Source of the DNA: Strongylocentrotus purpuratus
Lineage: Eukaryota > Echinodermata > Echinoidea > Camarodonta > Strongylocentrotidae
Assembly (NCBI RefSeq): GCF_000002235.5
Contig: NW_022145615.1
Span: 14,990,712-15,054,711, forward strand
Length of the DNA stretch: 64,000 nt
Direction: 5' to 3'
Shown piece after piece: positions 44,301 through 55,179 of the stretch (positions are counted from its first letter, which is position 1; every line of letters begins with the position of its first letter). A model generated the notes under the pieces. That model was not told the origin of the DNA. It was given only the letters and a program-made list of their open reading frames with translations, and did not search any database. Both the position numbers and the translations under genes were made by a program.

Positions 44301-46871
44301 TACTGGCAAGTATTTTATATCATCAGTTACAGTCAAACTTACAAAATGCATCTTTCCGCAAGTACCTAGAGTAGGACTGTAGCCCGTTACTAGTAAAGTC
44401 GATTTTACTTTATTTCCAGTAATCAAAATGCACAAGTTCAAATTGTCAGACATATGTCCACACCTTGTGAGGCTTTAAGAGCAACAAACTTTTCTTTTGG
44501 AAAGCAGGCTTTATATTCAAATACATATCCAAAAATGTTTAACTTGACATTAATTTCCCTAGTGACTTCTGCTCCAGGTTTTACTTCATCACAATAATAA
44601 AGTAGGGTTAGGATTAAATATAGTGTTGGGTTCAGGGTTGAATTTAGGAATTCACTTTGTGCTCCAGGATAATCACTGCATAGTAATTGCTGCTGGAGTG
44701 TACTGTTGTAGAATCTGAAAATGGTTCATTCAGCTGTTGTAAGTGTATGCAGTAGAGTACCGGTATGGATTTAAATTGTTTATTATTTTTGTAAATAGAT
44801 TCGAGGGGGAGCCACATTCACGGAGGACAGGGATCTAGTGACAGTGGGAGAAAACTATGACAGGTGAGTCTCAGCAACCTCTTCTTTGATATGTCAACAA
44901 ATACCATTAGTAGGTTGTTTGTACTAGTGGGCTAGAGATAATTGTTTATCAGCTGTGTCCAGTAAACATTTAACCTCAATAGTGCAACCAAATCCACAAA
45001 CATTTAGTGGTATGACAATGGGACAAATTTTGTTTTTATCATAGTGTCACTTTGATCGTGATTAATATATTGTTTCACATCTAAACTTAGCAATTCATTG
45101 GAAAATGGAGAACCAGTGAACTAGAGCTACATTTTCTTAATACTCTGTATGTATTGTATGTTTTTTTAAAAATGAAGAATGGAATTAATACCAATGTGAA
45201 CCAGAGCTGTGTTTGTGCACATGCAAAACTGAAATGCAAATATCAGCGAACAAACAACTGTTTTAAACAGTAGGTTAAAGATAGTAAGTGTTACAGCATT
45301 AATGAAACATGTACAGCACAAAACGATTAGGTAGAGCATACAAAATGACATTATCAAATATGAACTTTGCCTTTTCAACATCCTTGTTATTTTGTTTGAA
45401 CTGTTATGACTCATATGCTACAATTTAATGACAGATTTATTAACATGACACTTATTAAGTGATAGATTAATCCACTTTATGATGGGGATTCTTTGGAGAA
45501 GAAAATGCAAAGTTCAAGGGCTTTATTAACATTGATTGTTTAGACAAACTCTTCTCATAGTCTTGAACAGTTTTGTAGTTTATGCATATTCTATTTTTAC
45601 CAATCTATTTCCAACATTTATACGCTATGCCTTAAAACAGGTTGTATTCTCTTGATATCACCTTGTAAATCCCTCTATGCCTCAACCCTGCCCCTTTCTT
45701 TTCTTTTGAGAAACACTTAACAATCAATGAAAAAAGTATGATTATAACAGATTTATAAGAGATTTAATCAGTCATGTGTACAATGCGTACCATTTATATG
45801 ACAAAAGTGAATCAGTGACTATTTTGTTTTACAATAATAATTTTAAAAGGGTGAGGATAATTAGCATTCCTAATTTCAATTCAAAGTGATTGTTATTGGA
45901 CATTTCTTTTCCCCCAGAGTATACCAGCAAACACCCAATAAACATGAAATCAGAAACACAATTGACGGAGCAACCATTATCTTGGAGAAAAACAACTTTC
46001 CTGATACAGGTACAGTTTTTATCTAGTCATAAAATTGCCAAAAGGTTTATCTTGAAACTCAATCATTAGATTGCAGCTTCTGCATTTAGTAATGCACTTT
46101 GGTTTAATAGTCATTTATTTGTCATTTGTGTATTTTAATGTCTGAATTCTGAATCTGAATATAGTACAGCTCAACAAATAGAAATGGTGCTACAGAATTC
46201 TAGTCTGTAAGTGTTTGCGGAAGGAAAGAATATTTGAAGGAAACTAATTTCAGTAAAAGGCTTTTTGTGTGATCTTCTGGTTAAAGGAGTAACAGGGTGA
46301 TGTGGGATGTGACTATCTTTTCACATTCTAGCTTGTAATATGAAGCCTGAATCGGCATTTGTTTTGCTATTTTTGTTATCCAAACAATTTTTTTTTTTAA
46401 AGTGTAAATGAATTCAATGACTTGCATTACCAGGTAAAGTAATAGTATAAGATTACTAGGATGGCAAGCACTTTTGAGTAAATATGAATTAGCACAGCTT
46501 ACAAAAAAATATGTATCATATTGGATGTATTTGTAGTTAAAGTGTAAGGAGTGGTTACTTCACAACAAAGACATTTTGATTAAAAAAAAAAACTACCAAT
46601 CAACATCTCTGCAAATTTAAGCACACAGACAAAAATACAACCTTTCACTTTAATGTTACCATACTGAATTTCTGTTTGTATCTATTTCTGCTTCTTTTTT
46701 AAACATTCAGTGGTATGGAATCCATGGGCAGAGAAAGCAAAACAGATGAGTGACTTTGGTGATGATGAATACACTAAGATGATTTGTGTAGAAGCTGGCC
46801 ATGTTTCTACACCAGTAACGCTACAACCTGAACAAACGTTCTTCGCAAGTCAGAGCATCGCTGTCAAATAA
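34519..46871 (+). CDS. Glucose-6-phosphate 1-epimerase (hexose-6-phosphate mutarotase), ten exons
   Basis: The exons 34519-34612, 37777-37828, 38151-38209, 39419-39498, 41346-41419, 41836-41906, 43786-43892, 44799-44863, 45918-46009 and 46711-46871 (stop TAA) join in frame to 284 aa. Yeast YMR099C is about 297 aa. The protein belongs to the aldose 1-epimerase superfamily, YeaD/YMR099C type, and interconverts alpha and beta anomers of hexose 6-phosphates in the cytosol. Landmarks are GGIPVIFPQFGPW (about 61-73), HGFARTTPW near 79, LLHTYFRV with the likely catalytic His155, VVWNPWAEKAKQM at 232-244, and MICVEAG with the likely catalytic Glu259. There is no signal peptide or membrane segment. 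The phosphate-selective PQFG/HGFAR pattern argues against plain galactose mutarotase. All splice sites are GT-AG. Intron 4 ends in an extraordinary CT tract next to exon 5. Confidence 0.92.
34730..35059. other. Epimerase intron 1, first part: nothing recognised
   Basis: AT-rich intron sequence without an ORF, repeat or RNA gene that I can support. Confidence 0.5.
35060..35413. mobile_element. Short copy of the CCGTAAATC foldback family, TA-flanked
   Basis: The start CCGTAAATCTCTGTGTATAA is the same as the 24846 element. The right end has gtcttatacacaggtgtgtc and finishes ATTTACGG with TA on both sides (35058-35059 and 35414-35415). At 354 bp it appears to be an internally deleted relative of the ~950-bp palindrome. 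It lies in epimerase intron 1. Confidence 0.82.
35862..35990. repeat. TTTA-rich and T/G homopolymer tract
   Basis: A long T-rich stretch with tttattta repeats is followed directly by a run of G at about 35973-35989. Similar C-runs occur at 36264-36280 and 36509-36527. The apparent small ORFs across them are low-complexity. Confidence 0.8.
37242..37320. repeat. Small foldback repeat with TCTGCTGAGA..CAGAAGG ends
   Basis: tctgctgagaagcagaagg is opposed by cccttctgcatctcaacaga, giving an imperfect hairpin of about 79 bp. Related blocks occur at 48811-48872 (cagaagggtgttaa ... gttaaagcccttctg, then attctcagcaga). Half-matches lie near 46903 and 47290. It lies in epimerase intron 1. Confidence 0.55.
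39857..40232. mobile_element. MITE with ends TAAAGGTAAAGACCAGTT
   Basis: The left end TAAAGGTAAAGACCAGTT and the right end AACTGGTCTTTACCTTTA are a perfect 18-bp inverted repeat, 376 bp apart. The interior is non-coding. Interior sequence (attgcattgtgaacgaaac, then gaaatttggc) recurs in diverged form at 43950-44100. It lies in epimerase intron 4. Confidence 0.85.
41173..41335. repeat. CT microsatellite forming the intron 4 polypyrimidine tract
   Basis: About 160 bases of almost pure ctctct, with short ccctccat and tttt interruptions, end 10 bp before the exon 5 acceptor (AG at 41344-41345). The tract therefore stands where a normal 15-30 nt polypyrimidine tract would be. Opposite-strand ORFs here (repeating Arg-Glu) are artefacts. 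Confidence 0.92.
43920..44100. repeat. Diverged partial relative of the 39857-40232 element
   Basis: From gggcctgtctcataaacag onward, the region shares blocks with the MITE at 39857: attgcaatgtgaaagaaac, ggttgatgatgtagcac, and ataagaaattggctc. It lies just after epimerase exon 7, in intron 7. Confidence 0.55.
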
Positions 46872-49800
46872 TAAATTTAAAAAGAAAACGTCTGCCAAAA
46901 GCCAGAGGGGTATTAACTCACTACTCTGCATAATGTGGTATAATGGTATATATATTGAAAATCTGTCTTTTACTGAAATTGCTACCACTGCTGTAATGTA
47001 TTTTCTATTGCCACATCTTTTGATGAAGGCGTACATAGAGCATATCAGGTTCTTGTACCCAAGCATCATCACAGGTGATGCATTGTGGGACTTGGCTGTC
47101 AACACATCAGAACATCGTGGGCAGCAGATATTACGTAAATATGAAGTAGTGTAGGTAGAATACTCTCCCTTAAAGGTGAAGTGTACTATTGTTTTAAACA
47201 GATGAATACAAAATGCATACAAGAAAAGAATTACAAAGTAATATCTGGTAATAAAAGTGATAAACAGTTTGGCATTGTAAAAGATATTATACACCCTTGT
47301 GGTTCTCAGCAGAAGCCTAAATCAGGTTGTTTTTGATACTTCATATACTATATACATTTATGAGAGGTGGTAGTGGTATGAACTTGATTCTCATTATGAT
47401 TGGAATGTTGATTTTTATTCTTTCATGTATGTCTCTGATTTGAAATGTATATTTTTTTCGAAAGGGGAATCCCATTAAAGAAAAGAAACTATTGCAGATG
47501 TGAAGGCCACAGCAGCGCTTTACAGCGCCACCTGAAGTTGATGATGATCACTTAATCAATGTTACAAAACTGTGTCATAAAGTGTGTTGCAATGATATAC
47601 GTTTGCTTAGGTTGGTATGTAAAACAACAGATGATTGAACATGCAACTCTCTAATGTAATTTTAAAATCAAGATGAACAGGTGGTAGGGGAGAATTGGAA
47701 TTAAAATATATCTCTTGTTACTTTAAAGACAGTTTGTATTATCGTATGGATTTTGTTTTTGTTTTGCTTAACTTGATCATATATATATTTAATTTTAATT
47801 TTTCTACTTTCATTTTTGTAGAGTATGACAGAGGGGAGGGCAAATCATTTAATGGATTTATTATAATTCACCCGTATAGAATAATGATTGTATTCAAAAT
47901 ATTTGAATAGCTGCCTGGCAAAAAAAAGGTGATATAAGAAAAAGCCTGAAAAATTCATGAAATATCTACAATCTACATAATAGACCATTCTATTCCGATA
48001 GCCACTTAAACACAATTTTTTCAAAAAAAAATTTGACTTCTGTGATTTTCACCTATTTGACAGTAATACAGTTTTATCATGCAGCAAATCTGATTCATGA
48101 GAAAATCAAATTGATTATTACGCTTTGTTATTTAGAGACAAAAAAATTTAATATGTACCATACTTAATGTGCTTTATTAGCAGTATAATCGTGTCTTTCA
48201 AAGAAATTGCAATTAATTCAAATTATTGTTTATTCTTGTTCAGTTAAAACAAGAAAGAAATGTAAAATGAAACACTTAATTATCTTTATTGAAAGAAATA
48301 TATTGTTCTTTAGAAAAGGTTTAATATTTGTATTGCATATTTATAATTGTCAAATGCAATATTTTATGGTAAAAGGCTGAAATTCAATATTTTATCAGAT
48401 AGAAATATATTAATATTTTACAATATACATGTATTAACCATGAAAATCTTATAGATTTCTTTTCTTTAACCGCAATTGTCACATGATATTTTGACTGATT
48501 TGTTATGCTATCTGTATATTTTGTGCTTTTAAAAATGTTCAATTTAAGTTTGTACAATGTTATTGTTTATTTTACGCAACTTTGACCCCAAATCCATTCC
48601 AGTGTATTATCATTGAGAACCCAATTTCTTAATGCACAAACTCATGAAGATTTGGTATCAGCTGTATACATCAAGAAAGTTATATATCATGTCATTATTT
48701 CACGTAAAACATTTAGTTTGAATAGGAAGAGATTGATCTTTAGTGATCTTATAAGCAATTTACTAAACTCATTACATTAGACAGCAATCCTATCATATTG
48801 TTTGTTTAGAGCCAGAAGGGTGTTAAGTCTATGTAACTGACATGAGTTAAAGCCCTTCTGATTCTCAGCAGACGTTGCATAGTTGTATCATATATACATT
48901 GCGCATGCTCAGGCTTTTTCTATTAAATTGAAATATTTTGCATTTTCATTAATACTGAAATGACAATGATGTTGAACGGTGCTGCTAGGTATAAAAGGAA
49001 ATCAACTTTGAATATTCTTTGAAGTCATCAATAGCATCAGATTTGAAAATCAGAGCTTAGTGTATACTTACACAAATACACTGTAGTTCTGTTTAAAAAA
49101 AAATGTGAGTTAGGGGTATTATTTCTGGTAACAGTTTTATTGTAGGTATTAGCACTTTCATTTGCTTTTTCTTATGTTGTGAAAATGATGTTAGTTGGTA
49201 AGTCAGTAGGCTTTGGAAATAAGAAACCAAATCATTCATACGTACGGTATGTGGGGATCAGTGATTGACTGTGTCCTCTAGAGACCCTGATCATTGATCA
49301 TTCACAAGCACTTTTTGATACCAAACACTTATCACCAGTTATTTTATGTTTTGTATACCCCCAGGCTACCGGGAAAGGGATAAAATTCATATTTAAAAAA
49401 AAATAATTATTGTAATATTCTGAAGGGCAGAAAAAAAGAAATTACTGATATTTTTTGTTTAAAAAACACCATTATTCCAAAGTGGACATATTGTGACATT
49501 AAAACAAAAAATTCAGAAAGAAAGTTGCATCAAACAGTAGTTATGGGTACATGTATTTCTTTATACTACCACATTATGGCCGTTCTGTATTGATTTCCAC
49601 ATATGTATTGTCTAGCATTTCCTGGATAACATTTTATTATAATCTGCCAAAAGAAGGAATTGCAATTCCCATTTAATATATGTGCAGGTTTTTTAATTCT
49701 TTCATAATTCTGTACATGTATTGTGATGGGTACTTTTTTTTATACCACTTGTAACTTTTTAGCAATAAATTGAAAGGTTTGGATGAGAAAAATCTACATG

Positions 49801-49990
49801 GAAATTTTGTCTGTCTGTTTGCAAGATTATTTGAATCTACAATTACTCTAAGATTATTTGAATAGATCTAAGACTCTTAAAGTGCAATTAGTCCACATTT
49901 TTATTAGAGTAGAAAGGATAGCTTTACATTTGAATATAAAATGTTTATTTGGATTTCTGCTTCTGATAATACCAGCTTGAAGCAGCTTGA
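46872..49990 (+). other. Epimerase 3'UTR and downstream DNA: no gene seen
   Basis: No conserved exon was found on either strand. Candidate polyadenylation signals include AATAAA near 47250 and at 49763-49768. The AATAAA at 46870-46875 overlaps the stop codon and is too close to be useful. A small hairpin repeat lies at 48811-48872. The minus-strand ORF at 46821-47294 overlaps epimerase exon 10 antisense and shows no family features. Confidence 0.4.
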
Positions 49991-49999
49991 GTAGACCAA

Positions 50000-51425
50000 G
50001 AGCTATGCTAGCAGGAGTCTCAATCCTGGCAGGTTCAACCGAGCCAGACAGATCAAAGGGTAGGATTGAGGGAAGGGAAAGCTGTGGACTTACATCCTCT
50101 TGGAACACACCCACAGCTGGACTACATCCTTGTGAGGAAGATCTGGATGATGAACAGCCTCATTAATGTAGAAGCATACACAAGCTTCACAAGCACTGGA
50201 TCAGACCCCCGAATTGTATCGGCAAAGATTAACCTCAGCCTAAGAAAAGCAACAACTGCAAGTGGTAGGGTTCTGCATGACTGACCTGCCTTGAAAAAAG
50301 ACAAAGAGTTGCTCTGGCACCTTATCTGTTTGTGATTATCTCGGGCTACGCTATCGGGAGAGCAATAGGAGGTAAAGAAGATGAAAAAAAGACAAAGGAG
50401 CAGAAGACACGATCTAACAACAATCACTGGCTGTCTTCGCCTTTGCAGATGATATTGCCCTAGTCTCCAATGAAATCCAACAAGCACTTCCCTTCTTCTG
50501 AAAGTGGAGAAAGAAGCAGCTGAAGTGGGTCTACATTTTAACCTTAAAAAAAGAAGGACATATGTCACATTCAAAACAAAAGAGGAATCTCACCTATACA
50601 CAATGAGCACATAAGTAGAGAAGCTAGGTGACGGTGATTTCAAGTACCTTGGCAGCCACCTGGACAGCTTTCAAAAGGACAACTCAATCAGAAAAGAGGC
50701 TTAGAGAGCTTTGGACAAGATAAAAGTATGGAAGTCCAAAATGAGCAAAGAGTGGAAGATCAGTCTCTTCCAAGCAGTTCTGTAGAATTAGTTTACTGCC
50801 TTACGATCATGGACAATTGGCTGCAAAAAGGCAAGGCAATTAGATGATGCTACACCTGGCTGCTCAGAGCAGCCCTGAATGTCAAAGTAGATGCAGAACA
50901 CCACATAATTAATGCAGACCTATGTGGATCTACCAAAACTCTGAAAAACTAGAACAGGGAAGACTGGAGCTTGTTGGCACCTGCTTCAGGAGAAGATGAC
51001 ATTTTCTCCCAACTTCTGTTATGGACTCCATCACATTGGCAAAGAGGCAGAGAAAGACCAGCCTAATAATAGATGTGATCGTAGAGGCTGTTCACACCGG
51101 CAGAGATAGCGCGCGCTAGACCGCGCTATCTCTGCGGTTTGGAAGGTACAACGTCGTTTCGGTCCGCCCAACAGCGAGCCACGGCGAGCCAAAACGGCGT
51201 GCCACTGGAGCACCTCTTGGGGGTGGTCCACGAGAGATAGCGCGGTCTAGCGCGCGCTAGAAAAAAGGGGGTGCTACGATAGACCGCGCTATCTCATTGC
51301 GGTGTGAACAGCCTCATAGAGAAGACAGTGCATGGACTGGAAGTTGAAGAACTAGGAAATAGAAAGACCTGGTCCATCATATCATGACAAACAGGAAGGA
51401 CTTGGCTTAAAGTAAAAGTTAGTCA
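50000..51425 (+). pseudogene. Decayed RTE-type LINE, endonuclease and RT remnants
   Basis: The remnants of RTE/BovB-type protein appear in order but in several frames. KGKLWTYIL lies near 50075, and QLDYILVRKIW leads to VEAYTSF and GSDPRIVSAKINLSLRK at 50117-50260. Then come LAPYLFVII-like sequence near 50310, FADDIALVSNEIQQ at 50442-50483, GDFKYLGSHLD near 50640, and GLEVEELG near 51340. The endonuclease SDH motif reads SDP, so the catalytic His is lost. The central reverse-transcriptase fingers are deleted, and there are many stops. A MITE interrupts it at 51084-51316. It is dead and older than that insertion. Confidence 0.85.
51084..51316. mobile_element. MITE nested in the RTE LINE, TA target site
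   Basis: The left end GAGGCTGTTCACACCG and right end CGGTGTGAACAGCCTC are perfect inverted repeats. TA flanks both sides (51082-51083 and 51317-51318, allowing one extra A at the right end). Removing the element leaves atcgTAgagaag, through which the LINE reading frame continues. The interior is GC-rich and self-complementary: agatagcgcgcgctagaccg near the left, and gcggtctagcgcgcgctag plus tagaccgcgctatctc near the right. Confidence 0.88.
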
Positions 51426-51969
51426 TTGTTTAGATAGTTGATTTTGTTTGATGCCGTGTTCCTGGAAAATAGATAAATAAAGATAAAATTGTTTGTTTTC
51501 AACATATTGGGTAAGGGATATTTGACATTGTTTCCTTCCATCTAAACATGCTGAGAAGGCATCCCCTCCCTAGAGCTAGTCTCAACCCCCCCCCCCCACA
51601 CACACACACACACATATGCAGTCCCAGCTTACGGTGGATTGGAAACCTTAATGATCAGCAGAGGGGACAGGAATTATGATGTCAATAAAACTGAAACTAA
51701 GCTGCTACAGCACTGTATAAAAAGAAAACAAAAGAAGTAATGACATGACCAACAACCGGGAATTGCCGATCGATACTTTGCAGGAGTGCCTCAACATAAT
51801 AGGACTACATCATGTTATTGGTGCATGTATATTAATTATTCAGCTCATCTGTATCTTGCATCATTCTGTGGTGTGTTTTCAGAACATATGCAATTAACAA
51901 CTAAATTATTCATACCCCTTGAAAATTTGATTTTGTTTTTTTGTTGTTGGTGCTTTTCGTTATTCATTA
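51420..51969. other. Intergenic stretch with ACAC/C-run, no gene seen
   Basis: This holds the end of the RTE remnant, a C-run with an ACAC microsatellite (51588-51614) and non-coding AT-rich DNA. The block ctgtggtgtgttttcagaac near 51868 resembles ctgtggtgtgctcccaaaac near 54056, on the far side of the next element. Confidence 0.5.
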
Positions 51970-53988
51970 ATGCAAGGGTCACTCTGTGGCCTGGACCCAC
52001 CCTCCTCAGAGGTCGCCAAATATCGACGTCGACTCGACGCCTAAGCCTGACCCTGACCTATTTGTTGTTGTAGTGAAGTCCTAACGTTCGTTTTTCTTCA
52101 TTGGGTGAAGCTTTACTATACAAATTGATGAAATGTGTGAAGCTTTGACGAGTAATTTGTTTTTTCTGGTGATGTGACATCGAATCCAATCGGTCGCCTT
52201 GTTTGTTCAGGTGATGTGACATCGAAGCCACTACCGGTCGCGTCGAAAATATGTCGAAATCATGTCGAAATCGTGCGTTTCAAAACAACTATTTAATTTT
52301 TATTCCGGTCACTCATGCACTCGCATGATTCATCAAAACCGTTTAGCATTTCTCGCTCCGGTTAACCGTTATTTGCATACATTTTGGAATGTGCTAATAG
52401 CCGATGATAAAGATAATCAAAGAAACCGCAGTGTAATATTACACCCTGGCCGCTGCGCGCTAGCTTTCTGGCAGCAGTTATCCCCATGAATGAATTTGTA
52501 AACAATAAAACAACCAGCCCCCTTCTCTCTTTTCTCACCCTCTTTATTCCCTTCTCTCTGCAATGTGTTCATCGCTCATGTACCTTTTCTTATTACTGCA
52601 CTCTCGGCTCACAACTTTCTAAATGTTTACACATTCGATGGTCAGTTCCTCTCACATCCCTTCTCCCCCGAGTCTCTCTCTCTCTCTTTCAATATTAATA
52701 TCCATCCCTTGCCGACTCGCCCCCTAAAATAATGTTCATATATAAATAAAATACAAAAATATTGATAACAATAATAATTGAAGTTTTAGAAATATCAATC
52801 AACAAAGTCTTGGATATTATTTGTGAGTAATTTAAGTTTTTGATCATTCTTCAATTCAGCCGATTAACACAGCCACCCTTTCTTACTTCGATCTTCACTC
52901 ATGTCCCTGCCTCGTCCATGCTAGGGACATGCAGGGACATGCTAGCCCATATGCATGCTCTCTCAGTCACACACACACATGTACACACAAACCTCCGGCG
53001 CCCAAATACACTGTACATACACACAGATGGAGAGCTCATGCTTGTCACATGCACACATGTGGGCGTGGCTTCTTGACCTCCCACTGAACTGGGTACGGTG
53101 AAAGCACGCGCGGTCACCATGTAATTTATGCTGGTATCAAACTCCACCCACATAGCTAGAGAACCTTCCTGATTGGTCACTAACTTGGATCAGCTCATTG
53201 CAGGGTGTGTCTTGGGTGTGTGTGATACACACTTCCACATAATTTCATATGGCAATGATACATGCAGGGAGCTCTCTCCCTGACCATGTGCAAACATTGC
53301 ATTGCAAAGGCATATATAAACACGTCACAGATCAGCTATCTTCACAGAGTAACTTTGCAAGGTTAATCATGATATCAAATTCAGATGAGGAATAATAAGA
53401 CATGTTTTATGTTGTTTATTACTGGTCTCTGTTTATCAGGATGACCCAATTTGTGCCATAGTCCGGGGCTGGGAATGCTCAGCCCGACAGTCTGAAGACC
53501 AGCAGGGTTCCGAGCTACAGCACTATTAAAAATACTGTATTTTCACTTTTTCAGATTATTATTAAACGGTTAAACGAAACCGCCCGTATACTTTTAACGG
53601 TTAACCGTTTAGCACAAAAACCGTAATGACTCAGGCTTAGGTGAAACAGTGGTGAAGCTTGAACTATGCAAATGGCCAGTATGGTGAAACAGTGGTGAAG
53701 CTTCAGACCGGCCGAAAACTTACAAAAGTGAAGCCTCACCTATGGAAAACTGACACAAGTGAAGCCTCACCTATGTAAAACTGACAAAAGTGAAGCATCA
53801 CCTATGCAAATAATTCAAAGGGTGAAGCCTGGACTAACACATTTGCTGATAAGAGTGATGCTTTGCCTTTGTTTTTTGTAAAGCACATGAAGTGATGGTG
53901 AAACCCTGAGGTTACAAATAATTGGCTCAGGTGAAGAAAGGTGATGACCTGAGGAGGGTGGGTCCAGGCCACAGAGTGACCCTTGCAT
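51970..53988. mobile_element. 2.0-kb DNA element with perfect 40-bp inverted ends, no transposase
   Basis: The left end begins ATGCAAGGGTCACTCTGTGG and continues CCTGGACCCACCCTCCTCAG. The right end is the exact reverse complement of these 40 bases (53949-53988). The interior has gtgatgtgacatcgaa twice on the left (about 52173-52228). On the right there are several gtgaagcctcacctatg units (about 53725-53815) and gtgaagctt motifs on both sides. No ORF above about 95 codons shows family features, so it seems non-autonomous. I could not define the target duplication. Confidence 0.82.
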
Positions 53989-54661
53989 AAGAATAAAAGA
54001 TGGACTGGTTGAAAAAGGCCCTTCATCAAATACTTTTAGATGTCCTTGGCATATCCTGTGGTGTGCTCCCAAAACATATACGGTACATGTAGTATTGATG
54101 AGAAATTCTCTGTATGCTGTGTTGAATTTCTTTGTTTCTGTACCCAATGCAATATCCAGTATACTTGCTAATTCTTTCTCTCTGGTTGTTCTCTTTGTCT
54201 CCCCATCTCTCCCCATCTCTTTCTTTCTTTCTCCCCTCTCTCACCCCTCTTTCACTCACTCACATACTTGAGGATCCATTAAATTTGGTTAATATATTTT
54301 CATGATTAAATCCTGACTAGATCCACAGAATTAAAAAGGGCAACCAATTAGACAAATTGGACATTTCAAGAGCAAGTATGTCCAAACTTTATTCCAGACA
54401 TACGAGGAGACATGATAGGAGCAATATTGCTTTTCATATTAAAGTCATAGGTACATATAATCACTAGGATCCAATCAAAACAAATAATGTATTGGATCAT
54501 ATAAAGGATTTTCCTCTAATCTTCTACACCTCAAGGAAAGGATGTCAAATTGACATATTTAAGCAAAAATGTCATATTTTCCAAGCAAACATTATTTTCC
54601 ATGCATTTATGGCTCTATATGAATAGGATATACATGGTAGCATTTCACCCAAATGGCTTAA

Positions 54662-55171
54662 AGATACTATGTCCCTTTTGCAGCCAACATCAAAATCTCT
54701 AGAACTTTGCAGGAATTATCAATATGTCATGTATGTCCTATCTGTGAAATTTAAACGTTAGCAGTGTCCTAATATTCAAATTATGCAAGGAAACCTGTTT
54801 ACTTGCTAGACTTTACTGTCAGACACTATTGAGTGACTAACTGATTTGTTTATCTTCTTTGGTAATAAAATACATAAAATGAGCTTTAAAGGGTACATGA
54901 GCATTTGTCTACATCAATAACCCACTTCTTGTAATGGCCAAAATTAAACTGATTGAATCTGGTACAATGGTCTGAAAATCAGACTATTACTTACTGGCTC
55001 TATAGCTATTAAGTCAATTTGAAAACTAGTAGTCGTTATTTTCCCACTTGTAGACATTTTCAAGCCCCCTTTTTTCTAGGGAAGTTCTAAATTACCGGTA
55101 TTATTCTCTTTCAAATGCAGTTGGAATTTAACCTTTCCATTTTTTTGGCCTGCAAATGGGACATGGTACCT
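54662..55171. mobile_element. TTAA-flanked MITE, copy 2 (piggyBac-like)
   Basis: This copy has the same orientation and internal order as the one at 10185-10716: start AGATACTATGTCCCTTTTGC, end GCAAATGGGACATGGTACCT. TTAA flanks it at 54658-54661 and 55172-55175. The interior shares aggaaacc-gtttac, tcagacactattgagtgact and attttcccacttg. It lies in the epimerase-BTBD intergenic region or the BTBD 3'UTR. Confidence 0.85.
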
Positions 55172-55179
55172 TTAATGTA

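Noticed and set aside
46821..47294. 157-codon minus-strand ORF, the longest unassigned one
   Set aside because: It is antisense to the last epimerase exon and 3'UTR, has no motif or composition of a real protein, and the plus-strand exon fully explains the conserved sequence.
50122..50574. 150-codon minus-strand ORF
   Set aside because: It is antisense to the RTE remnants. The plus-strand motifs (QLDYILV, FADDIALVSNE) explain the region.
53802..54259. Overlapping minus-strand ORFs up to 133 codons
   Set aside because: They span the inverted end of the 2-kb element and a CT-rich tract, with no family features and no plausible splice context.
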